From Magnetospira sp. QH-2 (GTDB taxonomy: Bacteria; Pseudomonadota; Alphaproteobacteria; Rhodospirillales; Magnetospiraceae): a DNA stretch of 64,000 nt. The position numbers were made by a program, and so were the translations under genes. The stretch is taken from positions 1,317,819-1,381,818 of the forward strand of contig NZ_FO538765.1 in assembly GCF_000968135.1 (NCBI RefSeq), in the 5' to 3' direction. Of this stretch, positions 1 through 8,573 are shown piece by piece. Position 1 is the first letter of the stretch; the number at the start of each line of letters is the position of its first letter. The notes under the pieces were generated by a model, which saw only the letters and a program-made list of their open reading frames with translations, was not told where the DNA came from and searched no databases.

Positions 1-1
1 G

Positions 2-1183
2 GTGTCGGAGCGGGCCTGGCTGTCGCAGGATATCTCGCGGCGGGGTACGCTGGGCGATCCGGCCTATGTGGGTTACACCACCAACGCCCCGGAATTCTCG
101 CGCATCGATCTGGGCGTGCTGATCAAGCGTGGCGAGGTGCAGGCGCGTGATTTTGTGCCCGCCGAATACTTCGTATATGTAGGCGTTTTTGGGCTGCTGG
201 GCAGTGTGTTCGCTGTCTGGATGGACCGCAAAAGCAAGCGCCGTTTCTGGTTCGTGCAGTCCTGGTTCCTGCGTCTGATTTCCTGGCCTTTGCTGTTGAC
301 GGCGGCGGGAAATCTGGCGTTGCAGAATGCCTTTCATCGCCTTGATGGCTATTACATCGACATCATTGTGATGGCCTATGACATGCTTTGGTGGATCGTA
401 CCGGCACGCATCGCCGCGCTGGCCTTGGAGCGATTTATCTGGCTGCCTTTGGAAGAGCATACCGGGCGCACCATTCCCAACGTGGTTCGGGTCTTCGGCT
501 CGGTGACCCTTTATTCCCTGGCCGTCTTCGGCATTATCGCCTTCGTATTCGATCAAAAAGTAACCTCTCTACTGGCTACTTCCGGTCTGTTGGCCATGAT
601 TGTCGGCTTGGCCATTCAAGCCAATATTTCCAATATTTTCTCGGGTATTGTGTTGAATATCGAGCGGCCCTTCGCTGTGGGGGACTGGGTCCAGATCGGC
701 GAGATGGAAGAAGGCCGGATCATCGATATCACATGGCGGACCACCCGGGTGCAGACCCGCGCCGGCTATGTGATCAGTGTACCGAATGGACAGGTGTCGG
801 AGGCGGGTGTTCATAATTTCGATTCCGGGCCCGTGGTCCGTCTGGAAATCGAAGTGGAGGTGGATGCCCGCTATAACCACGACGTCACCGACGATATCAT
901 GACCCGCACCGCTGAGAAGTTGCCCTATGTGGTCAAGGATCCGCAGCCGGAAGTACGCTTCACCGGCATGAAATGGAATCTGGGCTGGGTGGCGACCTAC
1001 GAGGTGCAGATCTGGATCGAGGATTACGGCATCCGGGAAGAAGTGGTCGAGGGAGTCCATGTGACTGTCTGGGACGAGCTGATTGCCAATGGCATCTATC
1101 CGTCGCCGGACACTCTTGAAAAAGGTTTCCTGCCGAAGTTCGAAGATTTAAAGCCGGATAACAGACCGGTTGAAGAGCATTGA
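2..1183 (+). CDS. MscS-family mechanosensitive channel, 5' end at window edge
   Basis: Small-conductance mechanosensitive channel family protein of the inner membrane, which would release solutes on hypo-osmotic shock. About 393 residues are visible. Hydrophobic segments lie near residues 55-75, 85-105, 120-140 and 165-215, followed by the MscS pore helix and beta domain (GLAIQANISNIFSGI, then ERPFAVGDWVQIG and the RTRAGYVISVPNG-like stretch). The first codon seen is a GTG at base 2 with no upstream sequence to judge a ribosome site, so the protein may extend beyond the window as in the longer MscS/YbdG-type channels. The family is clear; the true start is not. A response regulator gene follows 10 bases after the stop. 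Confidence 0.88.
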   Translation: MSERAWLSQDISRRGTLGDPAYVGYTTNAPEFSRIDLGVLIKRGEVQARDFVPAEYFVYVGVFGLLGSVFAVWMDRKSKRRFWFVQSWFLRLISWPLLLTAAGNLALQNAFHRLDGYYIDIIVMAYDMLWWIVPARIAALALERFIWLPLEEHTGRTIPNVVRVFGSVTLYSLAVFGIIAFVFDQKVTSLLATSGLLAMIVGLAIQANISNIFSGIVLNIERPFAVGDWVQIGEMEEGRIIDITWRTTRVQTRAGYVISVPNGQVSEAGVHNFDSGPVVRLEIEVEVDARYNHDVTDDIMTRTAEKLPYVVKDPQPEVRFTGMKWNLGWVATYEVQIWIEDYGIREEVVEGVHVTVWDELIANGIYPSPDTLEKGFLPKFEDLKPDNRPVEEH

Positions 1184-1193
1184 GGGGCTGACG

Positions 1194-1625
1194 ATGAATG
1201 GCAAACAAGATCTGAGCAAGGTATCGGTGCTGCTGGTGGAGGATGAAGCCTTCATGAGGCGGCTCATTCAGCGCATGCTCGAAGACCTTGGGGTGGGCGA
1301 GATCGTGCTGGCTCAGGATGGCGGCGAGGCTGTTCAGTACATCCTTAACAATTCATACGCATTCACCCTCATCCTGCTGGACCTAGAAATGCCTCGGGTC
1401 AATGGATTTGAGGTGTTGAAGTATCTTCGCTCGGCGCCGGACGTGGGCAATCACGACCTGCCCGTGGTCATCCTCACTGGCCATGCGGAAAAGGAACGGG
1501 TGGTGCAGGCGGTGCAGTACGGCATTCATGGCTATCTGGTGAAGCCCGTATCCAAGGCCGACCTGATTTCGAAGATCAACCGGGCCATGACCAAGCCGCC
1601 CATCGATGCCAGTCATCTGAAATAG
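1194..1625 (+). CDS. Single-domain CheY-like response regulator
   Basis: Stand-alone receiver domain of 143 residues with no output domain, so it should act by protein-protein contact after phosphorylation. The acidic pair is in LLVEDEAF, the phosphoacceptor Asp is in ILLDLEMP, the Thr is in VVILTGHA and the Lys is in YLVKPVSK. I chose the ATG at 1194 because GAGGGG lies about eight bases upstream; an in-frame TTG at 1170 would overlap the MscS gene. It probably shares a transcript with the upstream channel gene. Its histidine kinase partner is not next to it. Confidence 0.88.
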   Translation: MNGKQDLSKVSVLLVEDEAFMRRLIQRMLEDLGVGEIVLAQDGGEAVQYILNNSYAFTLILLDLEMPRVNGFEVLKYLRSAPDVGNHDLPVVILTGHAEKERVVQAVQYGIHGYLVKPVSKADLISKINRAMTKPPIDASHLK

Positions 1626-1634
1626 GGATTGAGG

Positions 1635-1823
1635 CTACCCTTCGCTGAAGGTCCCGCGCTTGGGGATTTGGCCCGTGGCGCCACAAATTATGCAATCCAC
1701 CATCTGATCGGGGCGGTAGCGCTCCGGTTGCTGTCGCCAGTCGCCGCTGCGCTGTGCGGTCAATCGTCCGTCTCCATCGCAATTGGGGCAGGGCTCAAAG
1801 CCGTTGCTGACAGGGCGATTCAT
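1635..1823 (-). CDS. Small zinc-ribbon-like protein (62 aa)
   Basis: A 62-residue protein with two CxxC knuckles, CPNCDGDG and CIICGATG, spaced as in the cysteine-rich repeats of DnaJ (CxxCxGxG). It probably binds one zinc ion. The rest of the chain is polar, with no signal peptide or membrane segment. The start ATG at 1823 lies 10 bases after the stop of the upstream tautomerase gene on the same strand, so the two are likely co-transcribed. A longer in-frame reading exists but runs over the tautomerase gene and has no family features. Function unknown; existence is supported by the paired motifs and spacing. Confidence 0.6.
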   Translation of the reverse strand: MNRPVSNGFEPCPNCDGDGRLTAQRSGDWRQQPERYRPDQMVDCIICGATGQIPKRGTFSEG

Positions 1824-1833
1824 GGGTTTTTTC

Positions 1834-2181
1834 TCAGGCAAAGGTTTTTCCGTTCCAGCCCCAAAAGGCACGCTCGGGGGAAGAAAATTCGATGTAGGTA
1901 CGATCCGCGGGAATGCCAAGGTTTGTTTCGACAAGGGCACTGAGCAATTCCGACAGGCCGTTGGTTTGATCGGTGCCGAGGCCCAGGCTCTTGAGCTGCA
2001 ACAAGACCGTCGGAGACTCGGAGCCACCGAACATCATCGCGCGCCCGGCCTCGAGCGTGACCATCACATAGCTTTCCGGCTTGCCGAGAGCCGAGGCCAT
2101 TTGGTGTGACAATTCCGCCATCAGAGCAATCTGGTCTGCCTCGGCAATGGGGACGTTGGTGCGCAAAGTTAACAGCGGCAT
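1834..2181 (-). CDS. MIF/tautomerase-superfamily protein
   Basis: A 115-residue member of the macrophage migration inhibitory factor group of tautomerases, small beta-alpha-beta trimers. The chain begins MPLLTLRTNV, so Met removal exposes the catalytic Pro1. The conserved segments ESYVMVTLEAGRAMMFGG and the C-terminal YIEFSSPERAFWGWNGKTF fit the bacterial MIF-like family (MIF itself is about 114 residues). Such enzymes can tautomerise phenylpyruvate-type keto-enols; the physiological substrate in bacteria is usually unknown. It is followed at 10 bases by the zinc-ribbon microprotein gene. Confidence 0.85.
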   Translation of the reverse strand: MPLLTLRTNVPIAEADQIALMAELSHQMASALGKPESYVMVTLEAGRAMMFGGSESPTVLLQLKSLGLGTDQTNGLSELLSALVETNLGIPADRTYIEFSSPERAFWGWNGKTFA

Positions 2182-2304
2182 TGGATGGATTCCCTTTCGG
2201 CGGTGGGCGAGGCGGAGAGTGTACGCAATTTTCCGGATGTCGCGTAGCTTGATCCTCCCGCCGTTTTCGGCTATGCCGACGCAACACCGGAGGAGACGAC
2301 GATT

Positions 2305-2601
2305 ATGAATTTCAGCGCCAACGATCAGGGCATCTTTGAAAGCTTTGGCGAAATGGTCGGCAATGTTATTGCCTGGTTGTCATCCATTGGTGGCGGGATT
2401 GGCGAGGCCTTCGATGATTTCTTCTCCGGCGTGGCCCGCGGCAGCGGCATGGAAAATGCCGGTTGGGGCACCTGGGCCCTGGTCATCATCGGGATTCTTC
2501 TTCTGGGCATGACCCTGCGGCGGGTGCTGGAAAAAGAGTTCGGCGGGGCCCTAATCACCGGCGTGATCGGTTTGGCGCTCATCGCTTGGGCCATGACTTG
2601 A
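2305..2601 (+). CDS. Small inner-membrane protein (98 aa)
   Basis: Unrecognised 98-residue protein. Residues 1-50 are amphipathic and glycine-rich (MVGNVIAWLSSIGGGIG). Two hydrophobic segments follow near 56-73 and 81-97, separated by the basic turn TLRRVLEKEFGG, which suggests two membrane spans. The ATG at 2305 is preceded by a strong GGAGGAG at 2289-2295, supporting a translated gene. It lies divergent from the tautomerase gene and upstream of the giant repeat protein on the same strand, with 185 bases between. No function can be assigned. Confidence 0.7.
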   Translation: MNFSANDQGIFESFGEMVGNVIAWLSSIGGGIGEAFDDFFSGVARGSGMENAGWGTWALVIIGILLLGMTLRRVLEKEFGGALITGVIGLALIAWAMT

Positions 2602-2786
2602 TCCATAGGACTGGGGCACCCAAGGGTGTCTTCCACAAGATCTGGTAGGTCTTCCGGATTTGAACCGATTTGTGCGTTAATTCCGCTAACACCCTGATTT
2701 TGTTTTCGGTTCATGGTTTTTTTATACTCGTGTAGTGTAATGGGCTGTCTTTTTGCGTAACAGAAGCCTTTCGAGGACGCTGAGCC
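2602..2786. promoter_or_regulatory. Leader/promoter region of the giant repeat-protein gene
   Basis: This 185-base gap holds a TATACT at 2723-2728 preceded at 17 bases by TTGTTT (2700-2705), a plausible but weak sigma-70-type promoter on the plus strand. It is followed by a GAGGA ribosome site at 2774-2778 before the ATG at 2787. No long dyad was seen. Confidence 0.35.
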
Positions 2787-5700
2787 ATGGGCACGAACAC
2801 GTCTGATTCCAACGGAACGGGAAACCGCAACATTTCGGTCGCCTATGATGCCGACCGTCCGCACGAGGCGGAAGAGTTGCCGCCCGAAGAGGGTTTCATC
2901 GTCGATGAACATCTGTCGCCCGACAGTTGGAACCTGCCACGCCATCTGCGCTATCGCTTGCCAGTGGTGATTGGGGCGCTCGTCAGCGTGATCTGGATCG
3001 CGCTTTGCGTCTATGTGGTGCATCGGCAATTGGGCTGGGAACAGGTGTTTATTCTGCTGCCCCATGAAGCAGGTGGCCTGGCGGCGGGTATCTTGACCCC
3101 GGTGGCGTTGCTCTGGGTCGGCGTGGCTTTCGTGGAGCGTGGGCGCATTCTCAAATACGAGGCGCGGGCTCTGCGCTGGTATTTGCAAAAGCTGACCTAT
3201 CCGTCCGAAAATGCCAGCACCAGGGTGCGGGAGATATCCCGTTCTTTGCATGCCCAGTCACGCGGCCTGTCCGAGGCCAGTGAAGATGCCTTGAACCGGG
3301 CGCGGGCCATGGATGGTCTGATCCGCGATCGGTTGCACGAATTGTCACGCCTGTCGGAAACCAATGAAAAGTTTTCCAAGGAGACCGAGAAGGCCCTGCA
3401 ACGCCAGACACGCGAGCTGAACACGGCGGCGACCCTGGTGGTTACCCGGGTACAAGAAGCGGCGGATCTGCTGTCGACGCAGATTTCTTCTTTGGAGGGT
3501 CGCAGCGAAAACGACGCGGCGAAACTGACCGGCGTGGCCAACCTGCTTGGTGCGCGCGGTGGTGAATTGCAGGAATCCACTCAGGTGGCGGTCACCATCG
3601 CCCGGGAAGTGGCAGACTTGCTGGACGGCAAGGCGGAAGCCCTGGCCGATGCTGGCGCCAAGGCGGCGCAACGGGGCGAGGATGTATCCAAGGTGCTGGG
3701 CGACAGCTCTCAAACCCTGATCAGCGCCATTGCCGAAGCGGCGGAAAAGGCCCGATCCACGGCGGAATTTGTCGATGAACAGGGACGGTTGCTGGAACAA
3801 CGCACCGATCAGGCGGCGACGCGCGGTGAACTGATGCGCGAGACTCTGATGGGGCAGGCCAAGGACCTGGAAGCGGTGGGGCGTCGGGTTTCCACTCAGG
3901 CCTCGGCCATGGAGGCCTCCCTGGGTGCCCAATCGCGCACCTTGGACGAGACCTCCGACCGTGTGGCTTCGCGGATGATGGATGCCGGGGCCAACTTGGA
4001 TTCCCGGACTCAGAACCTCAACGATGCCTCCGACCGCGCCTTGGGCAAAATCGAGGCGGTGGGTCTCGCTTACGACAATCATACTAAAACCATGGAATCT
4101 TCGGTCAATCGGGCCGAGGAACGGACCCGCGAACTGAGCGAGCGGGTCCATGGGCTATCCGGCGAACTGGGTAACCTTTCCACGCAGGGGTTGGCGGATG
4201 TGGCCAAGGTTGCCGAGGATCTTTCCCGGCGCGCCGAGGACTTCAAGGACATCACCCAACAATCGGTCGCACAGGTGGAGGCAGCCGAAGAAGGGCTGGC
4301 GCGTCAAGCCGGGCAGATGGTCCAGCACAGCGACGTGGCTTGCAAAAGTCTGGACCTGGCCGGCGAGGCCCTGAAAAAGCGCAGTAGCGACCTGTCCTAT
4401 GTCGAGACTCAGGCACGCACGGAAATGGACCGGGTGTCCGAAACCTTGCGGGCCCGGACCTTGGAATTGGAAGCGGCTGGAGATACCGGTGTGACCGCTC
4501 TGGCCACCGTGACCCATGCCATGCAGACCGGCTTGCAGGAGATGCAGCAGACCGCCGACCGCACCGGAAACTGGAGCGATTCCTTTACCGAACGGGTGGC
4601 GCGCCTCTCGACCCTGGGCAGCGAAGTGGCCAATCGGCTCAAGAGTCTGGACTCGGATCTACAGATCCGGGTTCGGGACCTGGATAGCTCTACCGAGGCA
4701 GCCTCGACCCGCATGGTCAACCTGACCGAACTGATGGCCAACAATGCCCAGGATCTGGATCATTCGGTGCGCACCGCCGAAGGCCTGTTGAACCGTCTGG
4801 GCGAATTGCTGTCCGAACGATCCGGTCAGGCTATCGAAGGGGCGGGCAAGGCCAGTCTGGCCTTGAAGGCTTTGGGCGAATTGCTGGCCAACCGTCGCAC
4901 AGATCTGCTGGCCGCCGCTGAAGAGGCAGAGGGCCGTCTGCGCACGGCTTCGGATACGCTCTCCAGCCAATCGGGGGCGCTGACCGGTATTGCCGACGCG
5001 GCTACCAGCAAATTCACCGAACTGCATGGGGCGGTGAAGACCGGTGCCCGCGATGTGGGCGAGGCAGCCAGCCGCACCGCCCGTCTGATGAACCTTTTGA
5101 TGACGGCGCTGAAACAGCAGACCGATGAGTTGGACGTGACCTCCAACCGGGTCATGCGCGACATGGGCACGGCCGGTGAATCCTTCCAAAACCGATCCTT
5201 GGAATTGGATGCGGTGGCCGAGACCATCGTCGGACGCATGGATGAGGCGGGCGATGTGTTGCAAGGCATCACCGATTCCCTGTCCCGCGCCACCGAGGAA
5301 ACCGCTGACTCCCTGACCCGGGCCACCGACGGTCTGCGGCATGCGACCGATGCGGTGGTTCTTGCCTCCGAGGATGGTGCCGAGCGCGTGGCTCTGGCCG
5401 GGGAAACCGTGGGGAGCAAGGCCGACGCCGCCACCGAGAAATCCGAACAGGTGGTGACCCGCTTGAATGATACGGCGCTGATTCTTGGCGCGAGGGCCCA
5501 GGAATTGGAAGATACCACCGAACAATCTCGCAAGATTCTCGGTGGCATGGGAGCCGCCATCAAGGCCCAGACCATCAATGTGGTCCAGTCCTCCGATCAG
5601 GTCGCGGCCTCCTTGTCCGCCACTGACGAAGTGCTGCGTCAACGGGTTGATGCTCTGAACGATTCCGCCGCCAACGCGGAAAAGGATCTCGATCGGGCCA

Positions 5701-6914
5701 GTCAGGCAATGGACAGCAAGGCTCGCCAAGTGGGCGACGTGGCCCAGAAAGCCGCCCGGATCATGTCCGTGGCCTCGGAAGCGTTGGGGCAGCAGGTGGG
5801 GCACCTGGATCAGGTCTCCAAGCGTTCCGCCGACCGTCTCGATGGAGCGGGCGCATCGCTGCTCACCCATTCCCAGGAACTGGGCGCGGTCACCGATCAG
5901 GCCATGGGGTATTTGGAAACAGCGGGCGAGGAACTGGAACGCCGGGCCGAAGATGTGAAGACCATCTCTACCCGCGCCGCCGGGCATGTGGGTGCGGCCG
6001 CCGAAGTGCTGCGCGATGGGGCGCAGAGCATGGCAACCGCCGGGGATTCAGCCGCCGAACGCCTGTCGAGCATGGGCCGCCTGCTGGATCAGAAAACCGC
6101 CCGTCTCGCCTCTGCCGCCGAAGCCAGCGCCCAGAATATTTCCATCGTCGCCCAACGTCTCCAAGAAGAATCCGATCATGCGGAACGGGCCTCCAAGCAG
6201 GGCTCGGGTAGCTTGGACAAGGCGGCCTCGGATCTACAACGACAATTGTTGGAGCTGCGCGCCGGGTATCAAGAAGCGGTCACGGCCATTGAGACCATTA
6301 CCGACTCCCTGCACAAACGGGGCCGCGAGGTGCATACGGTTTCTGATCAGGCCCTGGCCAAGCTCAGTGTCTGGGATCATACCTTGGAGAAGCGGACCGC
6401 TCAGCTGTCGGATACGTCCGAAAAGGTTGCCAAACAGTCCCGCGAAGTGGCCAAGGCCATGGACAGCCAGTCCCGCGACATGCGCGAGACGGCGCGCGAA
6501 GCCGCATCGTTGCTGGAAGTGCTGAAAGTGGAAACCGACAAGGCATCCACCGACGACTTCCTGCGCCGCATGACCTTCATCTCCGAGACTCTGCAATCCT
6601 TGGCCGTGGATATCAATCGCTTGATGGAGACCCCGGTCACCGAGGACGATTGGCAACGTTATACCAAGGGCGACAAGGGTGTCTTTGTGCGCAAGATCCT
6701 CGGCTTTAGGGACAAGGCCAAGCTGGCTGCCATTCGTGATCGCTACAAAGCCGATGCGGAATTCCGTGAATTTGTCGATCGCTATCGTCAGCAGTTCGAG
6801 GAAGTGTTGGAAGGCTCGCGGGCCAATGATCGCAACAACGTGCTCGGCGCCACCTTCCTGACCGCCGACGTGGGCAAGGTTTATATGCTGCTGGCCAAGG
6901 CGCTGGAAGGGTAA
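2787..6914 (+). CDS. Giant membrane-anchored protein of 45 tandem 25-residue helical repeats
   Basis: A 1375-residue protein. Residues 1-55 are acidic and hydrophilic. Two membrane spans lie near 58-79 and 95-117, so both ends should be cytoplasmic. Residues 136-1256 divide without gaps into 45 units, 44 of exactly 25 residues and one (the 19th) of 21; units typically begin with Leu/Val/Met, carry small residues (Ala, Ser, Thr, Gly) in the middle and end in a charged stretch (e.g. LDETSDRVASRMM..., LNDASDRALGKIE...). There is almost no proline, so a continuous helical rod or coiled coil is expected. The last 119 residues form a separate conserved-looking domain (DDWQRYTKGDKGVFVRKI ... ADVGKVYMLLAKALEG). 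General architecture resembles polar scaffold coiled-coil proteins such as TipN, but I cannot show homology. Function unknown. Confidence 0.9.
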   Translation: MGTNTSDSNGTGNRNISVAYDADRPHEAEELPPEEGFIVDEHLSPDSWNLPRHLRYRLPVVIGALVSVIWIALCVYVVHRQLGWEQVFILLPHEAGGLAAGILTPVALLWVGVAFVERGRILKYEARALRWYLQKLTYPSENASTRVREISRSLHAQSRGLSEASEDALNRARAMDGLIRDRLHELSRLSETNEKFSKETEKALQRQTRELNTAATLVVTRVQEAADLLSTQISSLEGRSENDAAKLTGVANLLGARGGELQESTQVAVTIAREVADLLDGKAEALADAGAKAAQRGEDVSKVLGDSSQTLISAIAEAAEKARSTAEFVDEQGRLLEQRTDQAATRGELMRETLMGQAKDLEAVGRRVSTQASAMEASLGAQSRTLDETSDRVASRMMDAGANLDSRTQNLNDASDRALGKIEAVGLAYDNHTKTMESSVNRAEERTRELSERVHGLSGELGNLSTQGLADVAKVAEDLSRRAEDFKDITQQSVAQVEAAEEGLARQAGQMVQHSDVACKSLDLAGEALKKRSSDLSYVETQARTEMDRVSETLRARTLELEAAGDTGVTALATVTHAMQTGLQEMQQTADRTGNWSDSFTERVARLSTLGSEVANRLKSLDSDLQIRVRDLDSSTEAASTRMVNLTELMANNAQDLDHSVRTAEGLLNRLGELLSERSGQAIEGAGKASLALKALGELLANRRTDLLAAAEEAEGRLRTASDTLSSQSGALTGIADAATSKFTELHGAVKTGARDVGEAASRTARLMNLLMTALKQQTDELDVTSNRVMRDMGTAGESFQNRSLELDAVAETIVGRMDEAGDVLQGITDSLSRATEETADSLTRATDGLRHATDAVVLASEDGAERVALAGETVGSKADAATEKSEQVVTRLNDTALILGARAQELEDTTEQSRKILGGMGAAIKAQTINVVQSSDQVAASLSATDEVLRQRVDALNDSAANAEKDLDRASQAMDSKARQVGDVAQKAARIMSVASEALGQQVGHLDQVSKRSADRLDGAGASLLTHSQELGAVTDQAMGYLETAGEELERRAEDVKTISTRAAGHVGAAAEVLRDGAQSMATAGDSAAERLSSMGRLLDQKTARLASAAEASAQNISIVAQRLQEESDHAERASKQGSGSLDKAASDLQRQLLELRAGYQEAVTAIETITDSLHKRGREVHTVSDQALAKLSVWDHTLEKRTAQLSDTSEKVAKQSREVAKAMDSQSRDMRETAREAASLLEVLKVETDKASTDDFLRRMTFISETLQSLAVDINRLMETPVTEDDWQRYTKGDKGVFVRKILGFRDKAKLAAIRDRYKADAEFREFVDRYRQQFEEVLEGSRANDRNNVLGATFLTADVGKVYMLLAKALEG
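3192..6554 (+). repeat. 45 tandem degenerate 75-bp units (25-residue protein repeats)
   Basis: The DNA coding residues 136-1256 of the giant protein. Phasing by hand from LTYPSENAS through MRETAREAAS gives 44 units of 25 residues and one of 21 (starting MQQTADRTG). The arithmetic closes exactly: 135 residues before, 1121 in repeats, 119 after, 1375 in total. The DNA units are diverged, so the periodicity is clearest at protein level. Confidence 0.88.
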
Positions 6915-6976
6915 GTTTGGCATCAATGCCCCGGGCCTGATATTCTGTTGGCGGAATAAGATGAAAGGTCGGATCG

Positions 6977-7528
6977 ATGCGTTGGATGCTGTTGCCCATT
7001 GTGGCTGTTGTCGCCCTGGTTCATTCAGAGGCAAAGGCGGAGGAACCGGCGGATACCAACGGCTTTCTATACGAACTGAAGGGCGGCATTTTGGCCCATG
7101 ATGTTCCGAACATGTGGAGCAGCTTTAGTCGCGAACGGGGAATCGACCTGAACCTGGAGGCGATATTTGCGCCAAAGGTCGATGTCCTGGGGGGCTCCAT
7201 CCGCCCGGCTCTTGGCGGGTCATTCAATGTTCAAGGGGATACCAGCAAGATCTATCTGGATGCCCGCTACGAATATGTGTTCGAGAGCGAGGTCTATGCC
7301 GCGGTTGGTCTTGGCGGAGCCTGGCACAATGGCGAGACGAGCCTGGTTCGTAACGACCGCAAGGCGTTGGGCTCCAAATTGCTATTCCATATTCCGGTGG
7401 AGATCGGCTACCGATTTGATCCTCACCATGGTCTGTCGGTCTATTTTGACCATGTCTCGAACGCCTATACCCAGGACTCCAATGAAGGCATGGATACCCT
7501 TGGTATCCGATACGGCTATCGTTTTTAG
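6977..7528 (+). CDS. pagL: PagL-like lipid A 3-O-deacylase (acyloxyacyl hydrolase)
   Basis: A 183-residue outer-membrane protein with a signal peptide ending near AKA-EEP (residues 1-21). PagL removes the 3-O acyl chain from lipid A, and the family has an eight-stranded barrel of about 150 residues. The C-terminal half shows the family's catalytic region, VYFDHVSNAYTQDSNEGMDTLGIRYGYRF, with the His-x-Ser pair and a downstream Glu, and it ends in aromatic Phe as outer-membrane barrels do. An AAAGG element precedes the ATG. The gene lies 62 bases after the giant repeat protein and its stop overlaps the opposing EamA transporter gene by four bases. Confidence 0.82.
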   Translation: MRWMLLPIVAVVALVHSEAKAEEPADTNGFLYELKGGILAHDVPNMWSSFSRERGIDLNLEAIFAPKVDVLGGSIRPALGGSFNVQGDTSKIYLDARYEYVFESEVYAAVGLGGAWHNGETSLVRNDRKALGSKLLFHIPVEIGYRFDPHHGLSVYFDHVSNAYTQDSNEGMDTLGIRYGYRF

Positions 7529-8457
7529 GCGCGTTGCCGGGACTTTGAACGACGGTTGATGGCCCATATGGCAAAACCGATCATGAGCCCACCCAGGAGC
7601 TGCCGAGGCTCAATGGGCGTCTGTAGAATCAGTACCGATAGCAAGACGGCGAACAGCGGGACCAGGAACAGAAAGCCGCTGCTGCGGGCGGCGCCGCCCT
7701 TGCTCAGGGCCACGGCCCAAAGCCCGAAGGATCCGGTAGAGGAGGGGATGGCCAACCAAAGGAAGGTTGCCCAGTCCGCTCCTTGAAGACCGCCGATCCA
7801 GATATGGCCCGTGACGGCGGCTGCCAGCAATAGAGCCGACCCGCCGATGAGCATCTGCCAAAAGGCGAGTACAAAGGGCCGCACCCTGACTTGAAACTTT
7901 TTTTGGCCGAGGGTCGCGCAGGCAAAGGCCAGGCCCCCGCCCAAGCCCAGCACATAACCGGTCGGGTCATGGGACAAGTGACCGCCGCCAACGGCGAAGG
8001 CGACACCGATGACTCCGATGACCAGGCCGACTTTCGCAAGGACGGTCAGGCGCTCACCGAGCAAAAAAGGGGCCGCCAGACCCACCCATAAGGGATTGGT
8101 AAACAGCAGAATCGCCGAAGTGGAGGCACTCAAGGTCTGCATGGACAGAAACAACAGACCCATGACCAGCCCGGTCTGAACCAGCCCAACGAATAGAATC
8201 ACTGGCCACTGATCCGGTGGGGGAAACAAGTGAGCGCGAAATCCCAGCCCCTTGGCGCGTAAATCCCAATAGACCAACGGCAGGGTGGCGACACCGGCCA
8301 CAAGGAAACGCCAACCGGTCAGTGGAAACGGGTCTGCCCGGGCCAGCAAGGCCTTCCCGGCGATGAACGAGGCGCCCATGAGAAACGTGGAGCCGATCAA
8401 GGCCGCCAGAAATACCCGTTGATCCGGATCGGATAGGGAGTTTGGGAGGCGGGCCAT
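7525..8457 (-). CDS. EamA/DMT-family transporter
   Basis: A 310-residue drug/metabolite transporter with ten hydrophobic segments in two EamA halves (about residues 10-140 and 155-295), ending in a basic tail RRSKSRQRA. Members export amino acids, metabolites or drugs across the inner membrane; the substrate cannot be read from sequence. I prefer the ATG at 8457 (MARLPNSLSDPDQ), since 14 upstream residues in frame look non-coding, although no strong ribosome site is visible. It is divergent from a LysR regulator starting 117 bases away, the usual layout of a transporter controlled by that regulator. Confidence 0.85.
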   Translation of the reverse strand: MARLPNSLSDPDQRVFLAALIGSTFLMGASFIAGKALLARADPFPLTGWRFLVAGVATLPLVYWDLRAKGLGFRAHLFPPPDQWPVILFVGLVQTGLVMGLLFLSMQTLSASTSAILLFTNPLWVGLAAPFLLGERLTVLAKVGLVIGVIGVAFAVGGGHLSHDPTGYVLGLGGGLAFACATLGQKKFQVRVRPFVLAFWQMLIGGSALLLAAAVTGHIWIGGLQGADWATFLWLAIPSSTGSFGLWAVALSKGGAARSSGFLFLVPLFAVLLSVLILQTPIEPRQLLGGLMIGFAIWAINRRSKSRQRA

Positions 8458-8573
8458 GGGGATGTTCTGACCTGTTACAGCGACAGATTGACGTACCAAA
8501 AGGCTACCCTATTGCGATAGAGAATTCACTATGGCATTTTGAATATTATTTATGCGCCAATGGAATAAGTAGT
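8458..8573. promoter_or_regulatory. Divergent LysR/EamA control region
   Basis: A 116-base AT-rich gap between the divergent start codons. It contains the dyad CTAT-tgcg-ATAG at 8509-8520, a T-N(n)-A type element typical of LysR-type operators, and an AT-rich stretch (8532-8556) that could hold promoter elements. Binding by the adjacent LysR protein is inferred from position only. Confidence 0.4.

Noticed and set aside
388-816. Alternative frames inside the MscS gene
   Set aside because: Arg/Gly-rich shadows of a clear MscS coding frame.
4659-5987. A 442-residue antisense reading frame over the giant repeat gene, and several shorter ones
   Set aside because: They mirror the codon bias and periodicity of the sense gene, are His/Gly/Gln-rich, and show no family motif or ribosome site.
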